A stretch of DNA of 6,022 bases from Pseudomonadota bacterium (GTDB lineage: Bacteria; Pseudomonadota; Gammaproteobacteria; Burkholderiales; Burkholderiaceae_D): positions 1-6,022 of the forward strand of contig JAEZVM010000271.1 in the NCBI GenBank assembly GCA_023420795.1, in the 5' to 3' direction. Position numbers and translations under genes: made by a program. How positions within the stretch are numbered: position 1 is the stretch's first letter; every line of letters begins with the position of its first letter. This document shows positions 1-5,546 of the stretch, in pieces. Below the pieces are notes generated by a model that was not told where the DNA came from, made no database searches, and saw only the letters and a list, made by a program, of their open reading frames with translations.

Positions 1-1230
1 CCACGGGTCGAGCCCCAGCACATAGCCGCCGCCTAGGCCGATACCCCATAGCGCGAGCGCGTACATCAGTGTCGGGACTACCGCCACCTTGTAGGCGCGC
101 AGCACGAACGCGGTGGTTACCTGGAGCGAGTCGAACAGCTGGTAGAAGGCGATGAACACGAACAGCGGCAGTGCTGCCGCGATGATTGTCGGATCGGGTG
201 TGTAGGCGCGGACGATGAGGTCGCGCGCGAGCCAGACGATGCCGCCGATTGTGACTGACGAAATTACCGCGAGCCGGATGCCGGCGGAACCGATGCGGCG
301 CGCGATATCCAGTTGCTGACCACCGATTGCTTGCGCGACCAGCGTGCCGGTTGCGCTGGCGATCGCCAGCGGCAGCATGTAAAGCACCGTGCCGAAATTG
401 GCGGTGATCTGGTGGCCAGCCACTGCGGTTGCGCCCAGCCTGGCGATGAACAGCGCCATGAACGCGAAGGCGGTCACTTCGATCAGATAGCTCAGGCCCA
501 TCGGGATGCCGAGCTTCAGGAGGTCACGCAGCGAGCTCCATTTCGGCGTGACAAAGCCGCTGCCGAACAGCTTAAAAATCCGGTATGACGGACCTTTGCG
601 CAGGATGACAAGGCTGATGATGAACATGATCCACGCGATGACGGCGGTTGCGAGCGCGCAGCCCGGTCCTCCCATCGCCGGTATGCCGAATCCGCCGAAG
701 ATGAACAGTGCGTTGAGCGGCAGTTTCAGCGCCAGGGCGGCAATCTGCAGCGCCATTACCATCTTCGGCCGTCCGATCGCGGTGTTCAGCGATGCATAGA
801 AGCGGAATCCGAGGGTTGCCGGAAGCGCCAGTGCCAATAGCTGCAGATACAGTACCGCCTTGTGTTCAAGCTCGACCGGCGCATGGGCGAGCGACAGCAG
901 CGGCTGCGGAAACAGCAGCACCAGGCAGCCGATGATCGTCAGGAATATCGCCAGCCACGCACCCTGCTTGAGCTCGGCGCCGATTACGCCATAGCGCTCC
1001 CCGCCGTACAACTGGCCGATGATCGGCGACATTGCCGCCAGCACGCCGTTCAATCCGACGAAGATGCTGATGTAGATCGAGGAGCCGAGCGCCAGCGCCG
1101 CCAGGTCGGTTGCCGAGAAGCGCGAGGTCATCGCGGTATCGATCACGCCGTTGGCAATGACCGCCAGTTGCCCGATCAGTATCGGCCACGCGAGTGCCGC
1201 GATGCGGAGAGTATGGTTTGCTTCTTTCAA
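1..1230 (-). CDS. NorM-type MATE family multidrug/cation efflux transporter, 3' end cut by window
   Basis: Inner-membrane exporter expected to expel drugs or other cationic or lipophilic compounds in exchange for Na+ or H+. I translated 410 uninterrupted codons. Family members are usually about 440-460 residues, so only the last 40-50 are missing. The N-terminus carries the typical first helix (AWPILIGQL, then GVIDTAM) followed by SATDLAALALGSS. The centre has LKLPLNALFIFGGFG and GGPGCALATA, and the second half has LIEVTAFAFMAL and YQLFDSLQ. By recalled alignment to Vibrio cholerae NorM, its three membrane acidic residues are all present: D31 (for D36), E251 (for E255) and D367 (for D371), so the pump looks functional. 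The start is TTG at 1230-1228, overlapping the stop of the upstream glycosyltransferase. Upstream in frame there is only a stop ten codons away and no ATG or GTG, and the next ATG (residue 34) would remove helix 1. No clear Shine-Dalgarno precedes the TTG, so expression probably depends on translational coupling. The substrate cannot be told from sequence. Confidence 0.93.
   Translation of the reverse strand, partial: MKEANHTLRIAALAWPILIGQLAVIANGVIDTAMTSRFSATDLAALALGSSIYISIFVGLNGVLAAMSPIIGQLYGGERYGVIGAELKQGAWLAIFLTIIGCLVLLFPQPLLSLAHAPVELEHKAVLYLQLLALALPATLGFRFYASLNTAIGRPKMVMALQIAALALKLPLNALFIFGGFGIPAMGGPGCALATAVIAWIMFIISLVILRKGPSYRIFKLFGSGFVTPKWSSLRDLLKLGIPMGLSYLIEVTAFAFMALFIARLGATAVAGHQITANFGTVLYMLPLAIASATGTLVAQAIGGQQLDIARRIGSAGIRLAVISSVTIGGIVWLARDLIVRAYTPDPTIIAAALPLFVFIAFYQLFDSLQVTTAFVLRAYKVAVVPTLMYALALWGIGLGGGYVLGLDPW
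1227..1230 (-). promoter_or_regulatory. TTGA stop/start overlap coupling glycosyltransferase and MATE genes
   Basis: On the minus strand the four bases TTGA hold both the TTG start of the MATE reading frame and the TGA stop of the glycosyltransferase frame. This is the TTG version of the common ATGA arrangement and implies termination-reinitiation by the same ribosome. I see no good Shine-Dalgarno just upstream of it. Confidence 0.7.
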
Positions 1231-2942
1231 TTCAGCCGTTGATATAGGCGGTAACGCTCATGGCGATCGGATGGCCGTCGGCCTTCCCAGAGCAGGCGCC
1301 ATTTGTCCCCGGTGCGACGCAGTGTTTCCACATCGTCCTTGCCGCGCCGGTTATCCTGCAGCAGCAGGAAGCGGCAATTGCCGTCGTCGAAGTGGGCAAA
1401 CGGCACGCCGCCGAAATAGGCGAATGAAGCGCGCTGCGCAGAGCCGACATTGGTTTCGACGCAGTAGTCGCCAGAGGGAAGTTTTTCCGATAACTGTCTT
1501 GCCACGCCTGCGTAGCTCTTTCCGTAGTTAATCCAAGGCATCCACAGTGTCGTTAGCAGCAGCCAGCAGAGGATGACGCCACCCGAGGACAGCACCACCG
1601 CGCGCCACAGCACTGAGGGCTGGCGCGACACACGCCACTTCACCAGCAGGAACCAGCCGATCGAGGCAAATGCGGCGGCGACGAATGCAATCAGATTAAA
1701 CTCCGGCTTAAAACCGGGCGCCAGCTTGAATGCATTCTTTGCAAGCTGCGCCGGCCATCCGGTCTGCTTTGCAATCCAGCCGAGCCAGATGAACACCGCG
1801 CAGGATGTCAGCGTCATCACCGAGAACCAGTCCACCGCATTGATTGCTCCGCGCTTCATGGTCGGCAGGCCGAAGGCCGCCAGAATCGCCAGCGGAGGCA
1901 GGAAGACCAGCAGACTTGCCTCGTCCGGATGGCCATGGAACAGCGCACGTACGAGCGATGCGATTACGAAGGTTAGTGGCAGTACGATGTGTGGAGCCTG
2001 ATATTGGCGACGCCACGCATACACCGCCCAGCCGGCAAAAGGCCAGGCCGGCCATGTGGACCAGATGCCGTTCTTCAGCAGGTTTTTCAACGCGGCCCAC
2101 GAGGGCAGGTCGATCTGGTTGTAGTTCCACAGCATCCATGCGTCATATGGGGAGCTGTTGAAGGGGCGTACCATGCGGTTCGCAATCAGCCAGGTGCTTG
2201 CCACGATCAGCGCAATCGGCAGCGCGACGAGAATCAGCCGGGACAGCAGGGACCGTTCGCGGAACGACGACATCACCAGTAATCCGAGCCATAGAGAGAG
2301 CGGCACGACCCAGCCGCGCGTCAAGACCAGAAGGCCGAGCGACAGGCCGAGCAAGGTGGCGGAACGCAGCGAATGCGATTCGAACAGGCGGGTTGCGCCA
2401 TACAGGGAAAGAGCGACCAGCGATACCTGCAGTGCTTCTGCGCTAGTGCTGTGGCTGTGCATCAGCAGGCCCATGCAGCCGAGATAGATCAGCAGCGCGC
2501 CGTCGGCCAGCGTACGGCCGTAGTCGCTGGGTTCCGGCTGTCCGCCGAAGGCCAGCCGCAGCGGCTGCGCTTCCGGGCGCCGGCCAAGCAGGTAAGTGGT
2601 GTACCAGACTGCGAGCGAACCGAGCAGGAAGAAGCCGACAGTCGCGATGCGTGCTGCCAGCGGGTCGCCCAGCAGCCAGCCGAACAGCTTGATGCAGATG
2701 GCGCCGATCCAGAACGCGAGCGGGCCTTTCTCGGCCATCGGCATCCCGACGATATGCGGCCACAGCCAGTCTTCCAGGCCTCCCTGCGCCATCGTCCACA
2801 TGATGCCGAATCCCGCGGCATCATCGCTCTTCCACGGGTCGCGGCCGATCAGGCCGGGCAGGATATACAGCAGGCAAAGCGAGAAGAGGACCCAGCGTGG
2901 AAGTGCGTTCGTGGCGGAGGCGGGGAGGCGGACAGGCTTCAT
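1227..2942 (-). CDS. ArnT/PMT-like membrane glycosyltransferase (GT-C fold, GT39/GT83 type)
   Basis: 571-residue multi-pass membrane protein of the dolichyl-phosphate-mannose/ArnT superfamily, which transfers a sugar from a polyprenyl-phosphate donor to an acceptor on the periplasmic face. A first transmembrane helix (about 16-33) is followed by the periplasmic loop RDPWKSDDAAGFG, with the acidic pair D40-D41 where this fold keeps its catalytic Asp/Glu. Next comes EKGPLAFWIGA (71-81), equivalent to the KPPLLYW motif of ArnT. More helices follow through about residue 470, including the PDEASLLVFLPPLAILAAFGL segment (339-359). The last 100 residues are hydrophilic and probably form a small periplasmic domain. 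The ATG at 2942 is the first possible start after an in-frame TAA nine codons upstream, but it lacks an obvious Shine-Dalgarno. The stop overlaps the start of the MATE gene by four bases, so the two are probably one operon. Whether the product modifies lipid A with aminoarabinose is uncertain: no other arn genes are visible, so I give no gene symbol. Confidence 0.88.
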   Translation of the reverse strand: MKPVRLPASATNALPRWVLFSLCLLYILPGLIGRDPWKSDDAAGFGIMWTMAQGGLEDWLWPHIVGMPMAEKGPLAFWIGAICIKLFGWLLGDPLAARIATVGFFLLGSLAVWYTTYLLGRRPEAQPLRLAFGGQPEPSDYGRTLADGALLIYLGCMGLLMHSHSTSAEALQVSLVALSLYGATRLFESHSLRSATLLGLSLGLLVLTRGWVVPLSLWLGLLVMSSFRERSLLSRLILVALPIALIVASTWLIANRMVRPFNSSPYDAWMLWNYNQIDLPSWAALKNLLKNGIWSTWPAWPFAGWAVYAWRRQYQAPHIVLPLTFVIASLVRALFHGHPDEASLLVFLPPLAILAAFGLPTMKRGAINAVDWFSVMTLTSCAVFIWLGWIAKQTGWPAQLAKNAFKLAPGFKPEFNLIAFVAAAFASIGWFLLVKWRVSRQPSVLWRAVVLSSGGVILCWLLLTTLWMPWINYGKSYAGVARQLSEKLPSGDYCVETNVGSAQRASFAYFGGVPFAHFDDGNCRFLLLQDNRRGKDDVETLRRTGDKWRLLWEGRRPSDRHERYRLYQRLN

Positions 2943-3022
2943 GTCGGAGGGAAGCGGGAATTGTTCTTATTGAGGTCGGCGATATTGTGCCGCAAAAGCA
3001 AGGGGCACGCCGGCAGATAAAT

Positions 3023-3048
3023 AAAAAAGGCAGCCGCAGCTGCCTTTT
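3023..3048 (-). terminator. Intrinsic terminator of rpmE2 (possibly bidirectional)
   Basis: A perfect 10-bp inverted repeat with arms at 3025-3034 and 3039-3048 encloses a four-base loop. The GC-rich core is GGCAGC/GCTGCC. Read on the minus strand it is followed by six T residues (3028-3023) and begins 18 bases past the rpmE2 stop codon. The A/T flanks are symmetrical, so it could also stop transcription arriving on the plus strand. It lies only about 80 bases upstream of the glycosyltransferase start. Confidence 0.88.
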
Positions 3049-3066
3049 CGATACGAAGCGCCCGGA

Positions 3067-3330
3067 TCAGGCCGCGCTTGTCTTGGAGCCGCGATTGCCG
3101 AACTTCTGGCGGAACTTTTCCACGCGGCCGGCGGTATCGACGATCTTGTGCTTGCCGGTGTAGAACGGGTGCGATTCCGCGGTCACTTCCAGCTTCACCA
3201 GCGGGTAGTCCTTGCCTTCGAAATTGATGGTTTCGCGGGTCTGGATGGTCGAACGGGTGATGAATTTGAAGTCGTTGGACATGTCCTGGAACACGACTTC
3301 GCGGTAATCGGGGTGAATGCCTTCTTTCAT
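3067..3330 (-). CDS. rpmE2: 50S ribosomal protein L31 type B
   Basis: 87-residue ribosomal protein bL31, which bridges the two ribosomal subunits. The start MKEGIHPDYREVVFQD, the SHPFYTGKHKIVDTAGRVEKF segment (central to C-terminal) and the tail KFGNRG are diagnostic of the family. There is no cysteine anywhere, so this is the zinc-independent (C-minus, type B) form without the zinc-ribbon cysteines of classic RpmE. The ATG at 3330 is chosen because AGAGGA stands four bases upstream and because it begins the conserved family N-terminus. An open frame extends to 3405 but would add 25 unconserved residues. The gene is monocistronic, with a consensus-like promoter upstream and an intrinsic terminator immediately downstream. 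In genomes with both L31 types the type B gene is often Zur-controlled, but I see no convincing Zur palindrome here, and the promoter looks constitutive. Confidence 0.97.
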   Translation of the reverse strand: MKEGIHPDYREVVFQDMSNDFKFITRSTIQTRETINFEGKDYPLVKLEVTAESHPFYTGKHKIVDTAGRVEKFRQKFGNRGSKTSAA

Positions 3331-3334
3331 GTTT

Positions 3335-3340
3335 TCCTCT
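3335..3340 (-). promoter_or_regulatory. Ribosome-binding site of rpmE2
   Basis: AGAGGA on the minus strand, four bases before the ATG at 3330. It fixes the start codon against the longer open frame that begins at 3405. Confidence 0.8.
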
Positions 3341-3394
3341 GAATGGTTTGGTAGCCAATCGGCACTTCGTCGGTCGCGCTGCTTCTTGACCCGA

Positions 3395-3413
3395 TTGCCG
3401 GTCACTTGCCGGT
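3395..3413 (-). repeat. Direct repeat in the rpmE2 5' leader
   Basis: Two identical 8-base copies of TTGCCGGT (plus strand, 3395-3402 and 3406-3413) lie with an 11-bp period in the rpmE2 leader, just after the predicted transcription start near 3421. In the transcript they read ACCGGCAA twice. This may be an operator, an RNA element or chance; the sequence alone does not decide. Confidence 0.4.
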
Positions 3414-3427
3414 GGTGAAAGCCGAAG

Positions 3428-3456
3428 ATTATACAATGAAATCAGAACCTTGCGAA
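3428..3456 (-). promoter_or_regulatory. Sigma70-type promoter of rpmE2
   Basis: On the minus strand the -10 element is a perfect TATAAT (3433-3428) and the -35 is TTCGCA (3456-3451, four of six matches to TTGACA), separated by exactly 17 bases. The predicted start near 3421 gives a leader of about 90 bases before rpmE2. The promoter sits just after the rho terminator, so rpmE2 is transcribed independently of rho. Confidence 0.75.
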
Positions 3457-3473
3457 AGACGCATGCCCAAAGC

Positions 3474-3503
3474 AAAAGAGCGCATGGATTCCATGCGCTC
3501 TTT
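3474..3503 (-). terminator. Intrinsic terminator of rho
   Basis: A perfect 13-bp inverted repeat, arms 3475-3487 and 3491-3503, closes on a three-base loop (core GAGCGCATGG/CCATGCGCTC). On the minus strand it ends in CTCTTTTGCTTT, a U-rich tail, and lies 18 bases beyond the rho stop codon. The plus-strand side is also T-rich. Confidence 0.87.
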
Positions 3504-3521
3504 CTTTTCCGGCGAAGAAAA

Positions 3522-4787
3522 TCAGCCCCCGCCACGCCGCATCATCTCGAAGAACTCCGCATTGTTCTTGGTCGATTTCATCTTGTCGAGAATGAACTCC
3601 ATCGCCTCGATCTCGTCCATGCCGTACAGGAGCTTGCGCAGGATCCAGATCTTCTGCAACTGGTCCGGCTTGATCAGCAGTTCCTCGCGGCGGGTGCCAG
3701 ACTTGTTCAGGTTGATCGCCGGATAGACGCGCTTCTCGGCCAAGCGGCGTTCGAGATGCACTTCCATGTTGCCGGTGCCCTTGAATTCTTCATAGATCAC
3801 GTCATCCATGCGGCTGCCGGTTTCGATCAGCGCAGTAGCGATGATGGTCAGCGAGCCGCCTTCCTCGACGTTGCGCGCTGCGCCGAAGAAGCGCTTCGGG
3901 CGCTGCAGTGCGTTGGCATCGACACCACCGGTCAGCACCTTGCCGGACGCCGGGATCACGGTGTTGTAGGCGCGCGCGAGACGCGTAATCGAGTCGAGCA
4001 GGATCACCACGTCGCGCTTCATTTCGACCAGACGCTTGGCCTTTTCCAGCACCATTTCCGCGACCTGCACGTGGCGCGTGGCCGGTTCGTCGAACGTGGA
4101 AGCAACCACTTCGCCGCGCACCGAGCGCTGCATTTCCGTCACTTCTTCCGGGCGCTCGTCGATTAGCAGAACGATTAGCGTCGTATCCGGATGGTTGGTC
4201 GTGATCGAGTGCGCGATATGCTGCAGCATCACAGTTTTGCCGGACTTCGGCGACGCGACCAGCAGGCCGCGCTGGCCCTTGCCGATCGGCGCGATCATGT
4301 CGATGATGCGGCCGGTGATGTTTTCCTCGCCGCGCATCTCGCGTTCGAGGTGCAGCAGCTTGTTCGGGTGCAGCGGCGTCAGGTTTTCGAACAGGATACG
4401 GTGCTTGGATGCCTCCGGCGGTTCGCCGTTGACCTTGTCCACCTTCACCAATGCAAAGTAGCGTTCGCCGTCCTTCGGGGTGCGGACTTCGCCTTCGATC
4501 GAATCGCCGGTATGCAGGTTGAAGCGGCGGATCTGCGAGGGCGAGATGTAAATGTCGTCGGTCGATGCCATGTAGCTGGCGTCGGGCGAGCGCAGGAAGC
4601 CGAAACCGTCGGGCAGCACTTCGAGTGCGCCGTCGCCGAAGATCTGTTCGCCTGCTTTTGCGCGCTTCTTCAGGATCGCGAACATCAGTTCCTGTTTGCG
4701 CAAGCGTGCGGCGTTCTCGATTTCGAGGCTGATAGCCATTTCCAAAAGGGCCGAGACGTGGAGCGCCTTGAGTTCAGATAAATGCAT
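3522..4787 (-). CDS. rho: Transcription termination factor Rho
   Basis: 421-residue hexameric RNA-dependent ATPase/helicase that loads on C-rich, unstructured nascent RNA and dissociates the elongation complex; E. coli Rho has 419 residues. The N-terminal domain begins MHLSELKALH. The RNA-binding RNP1 motif DGFGFLR is at residues 60-66. The Walker A is SPKSGKT (179-185), Walker B VILLD with D265, followed by SITRLARAYN; the Q-loop region is VLTGGVDANAL and the R-loop region EEFKGTGNME. P180, K181, S266 and R269, residues I recall as contacting bicyclomycin in E. coli, are all present, so sensitivity is expected. The ATG at 4787 gives the conserved family N-terminus. The open frame extends through the trxA region to 5120 but overlaps trxA out of frame, so that extension is not coding. 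Only a weak GGGA precedes the start. The gene follows trxA as in many proteobacteria; the 98-base gap holds a hairpin and a C-rich leader consistent with autoregulation. Confidence 0.98.
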   Translation of the reverse strand: MHLSELKALHVSALLEMAISLEIENAARLRKQELMFAILKKRAKAGEQIFGDGALEVLPDGFGFLRSPDASYMASTDDIYISPSQIRRFNLHTGDSIEGEVRTPKDGERYFALVKVDKVNGEPPEASKHRILFENLTPLHPNKLLHLEREMRGEENITGRIIDMIAPIGKGQRGLLVASPKSGKTVMLQHIAHSITTNHPDTTLIVLLIDERPEEVTEMQRSVRGEVVASTFDEPATRHVQVAEMVLEKAKRLVEMKRDVVILLDSITRLARAYNTVIPASGKVLTGGVDANALQRPKRFFGAARNVEEGGSLTIIATALIETGSRMDDVIYEEFKGTGNMEVHLERRLAEKRVYPAINLNKSGTRREELLIKPDQLQKIWILRKLLYGMDEIEAMEFILDKMKSTKNNAEFFEMMRRGGG

Positions 4788-4842
4788 AGTGGATGTCCCG
4801 TGATGGGAAGACAAGGTGGGGGAGGGAACTGCGGGGTGGTTA
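4788..4842 (-). promoter_or_regulatory. C-rich, G-poor rut-like leader upstream of rho
   Basis: In the transcribed (minus) sense this 55-base stretch contains 27 C and only 6 G by hand count, with runs such as CCACCCC and CCCTCCCCCACC and little ability to fold. That is the composition of a Rho utilisation site. E. coli rho is known to be autoregulated by Rho-dependent attenuation in its leader. Placement directly before the rho start codon suggests the same here, by inference. Confidence 0.5.
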
Positions 4843-4875
4843 AAAATGAAAGCGACGGTACGGACGCACCGCCGC
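4841..4875 (-). terminator. Terminator-like hairpin after trxA
   Basis: On the minus strand an inverted repeat (arms 4875-4868 and 4859-4852, GCGGCGGT pairing with ACCGTCGC with one G-U pair) can extend by two further inner pairs, leaving a four-base loop. It is followed by TTTCATTTTTA. It starts 11 bases after the trxA stop. It is probably a partial terminator that lets some transcripts continue into rho, since I find no strong separate rho promoter in this gap. Confidence 0.6.
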
Positions 4876-4885
4876 GCTGGATTAG

Positions 4886-5212
4886 TTAAATATTGCTGTC
4901 GATGAATGCGGTGAGCTGGCCTTTTGCCATCGCACCCACTTTCTGTGCGGCCGGTACGCCGTTCTTGAACAGGATCAGCGTCGGGATGCCGCGAATGCCG
5001 AACTTGGCCGGAATGGCCTGGTTGGCATCGACGTCCATCTTGGCGATCTGGATCTTGCCGTCGTATTCCTTGGCAACCTCTTCCAGGATCGGCGCAATCA
5101 TCTTGCAGGGGCCGCACCATTCCGCCCAGAAGTCAACCAGTACCGGCTTGTCGGATTTCAGCACATCCGAATCGAAGGATGCATCGGTGATGTATTTAAT
5201 GTTTTCGCTCAT
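4886..5212 (-). CDS. trxA: Thioredoxin 1
   Basis: 108-residue cytoplasmic dithiol reductase, the usual length for the family. It keeps ribonucleotide reductase, methionine sulfoxide reductase and other proteins reduced and is recycled by thioredoxin reductase. The active site WCGPC occupies residues 32-36 in the context FWAEWCGPCKMIAP. The buried Asp is D27 (LVDFW) and the cis-proline is P77 in GIRGIPTL. No signal peptide is present. The ATG at 5212 is preceded four bases upstream by AGAGGA and gives the standard N-terminus. It lies upstream of rho in the same direction, a common proteobacterial arrangement, with a terminator-like hairpin between them. A long leader and a small hairpin over the ribosome-binding site suggest possible translational control. 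Nothing in the protein is unusual. Confidence 0.98.
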   Translation of the reverse strand: MSENIKYITDASFDSDVLKSDKPVLVDFWAEWCGPCKMIAPILEEVAKEYDGKIQIAKMDVDANQAIPAKFGIRGIPTLILFKNGVPAAQKVGAMAKGQLTAFIDSNI

Positions 5213-5217
5213 GGTGT

Positions 5218-5230
5218 CCTCTGCAAGAGG
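5218..5230 (-). promoter_or_regulatory. trxA ribosome-binding site inside a small hairpin
   Basis: On the minus strand CCTCT-TGC-AGAGG forms a perfect 5-bp stem with a three-base loop. The 3' arm is the AGAGG of the trxA Shine-Dalgarno, so the fold would hide it. The stem is short, so its stability is uncertain. Confidence 0.5.
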
Positions 5231-5399
5231 GGTTCAAAACACAAAAGGGGTATAAATATTGTGGCGCCTGCAGACTTGCTGTTTTTGCCCGGGTTCGTGA
5301 ACGATCTGTCCGAGATTGCAGTAAGCAAGTGGAAACGTCGTGCGCGGGTTCAAGTTTGTTGAGAGGGCGCGAAGACGCAGTGCGGCGGGATGTTGGTAA

Positions 5400-5405
5400 A
5401 TCATA
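5400..5405 (-). promoter_or_regulatory. Possible -10 element for trxA
   Basis: TATGAT on the minus strand matches the -10 consensus at five of six positions. The only -35 at an acceptable distance (GCTACA, 18-base spacer) is poor. If real, the trxA leader would be about 180 bases long. Low confidence. Confidence 0.25.
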
Positions 5406-5432
5406 ACCTATTTTCCTGAAAAGTGTAGCTCG

Positions 5433-5461
5433 TTGGCCGAATTTTTCCGGTCTCGCATAAA
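5433..5461 (+). promoter_or_regulatory. Possible promoter of the AddB-like gene
   Basis: TTGGCC (5433-5438) and CATAAA (5456-5461) are separated by 17 bases and each match the sigma70 consensus at four of six positions. A shifted -10, TAAAAT at 5458-5463, matches better but has a 19-base spacer. Transcription would start near 5468, about 80 bases before the proposed start codon. Confidence 0.35.
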
Positions 5462-5546
5462 ATGCCTGCAGAGATGTATGTAATTGGCACCATGCCAACA
5501 GTCGCTGTCGAACGCTTCCCACTCACTTCCCAGTCTTCAGGCCCAC

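Larger units (their letters stand above)
5213..5546. promoter_or_regulatory. Divergent intergenic region between trxA and the AddB-like gene
   Basis: 334 bases without a credible gene. It should contain the promoters for trxA (leftward) and for the AddB-like gene (rightward); my best candidates are listed separately. Other structure is weak: a distant 7-bp inverted repeat (ACTTGCT 5274-5280, AGCAAGT 5324-5330) and the AT-rich patch TATAAATATT at 5251-5260, for which I found no matching -35. Short open frames entering it lack ribosome-binding sites and recognisable products. Confidence 0.7.

Noticed and set aside
866..1189. Minus-strand 107-codon frame inside the MATE region
   Set aside because: Same strand but a different frame from the MATE gene, whose 410-codon translation carries all family motifs.
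2373..3020. Plus-strand open frame of 215 codons opposite the glycosyltransferase
   Set aside because: Low-complexity Q/R/A-rich shadow of a clearly coding minus-strand membrane protein; it also runs through the rpmE2-glycosyltransferase gap.
3450..4166. Plus-strand open frame of 238 codons opposite rho
   Set aside because: It lies entirely antisense to strongly conserved rho codons, is rich in H, R and D as expected of a GC-rich shadow frame, and has no ribosome-binding site.
4788..5120. Upstream extension of the rho frame by 111 codons
   Set aside because: The extension runs out of frame through trxA, and the family N-terminus MHLSELK begins at 4787.
5274..5330. Inverted repeat ACTTGCT/AGCAAGT in the divergent intergenic region
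   Set aside because: Seven-base arms 43 bases apart are likely by chance and match no regulator site I know.
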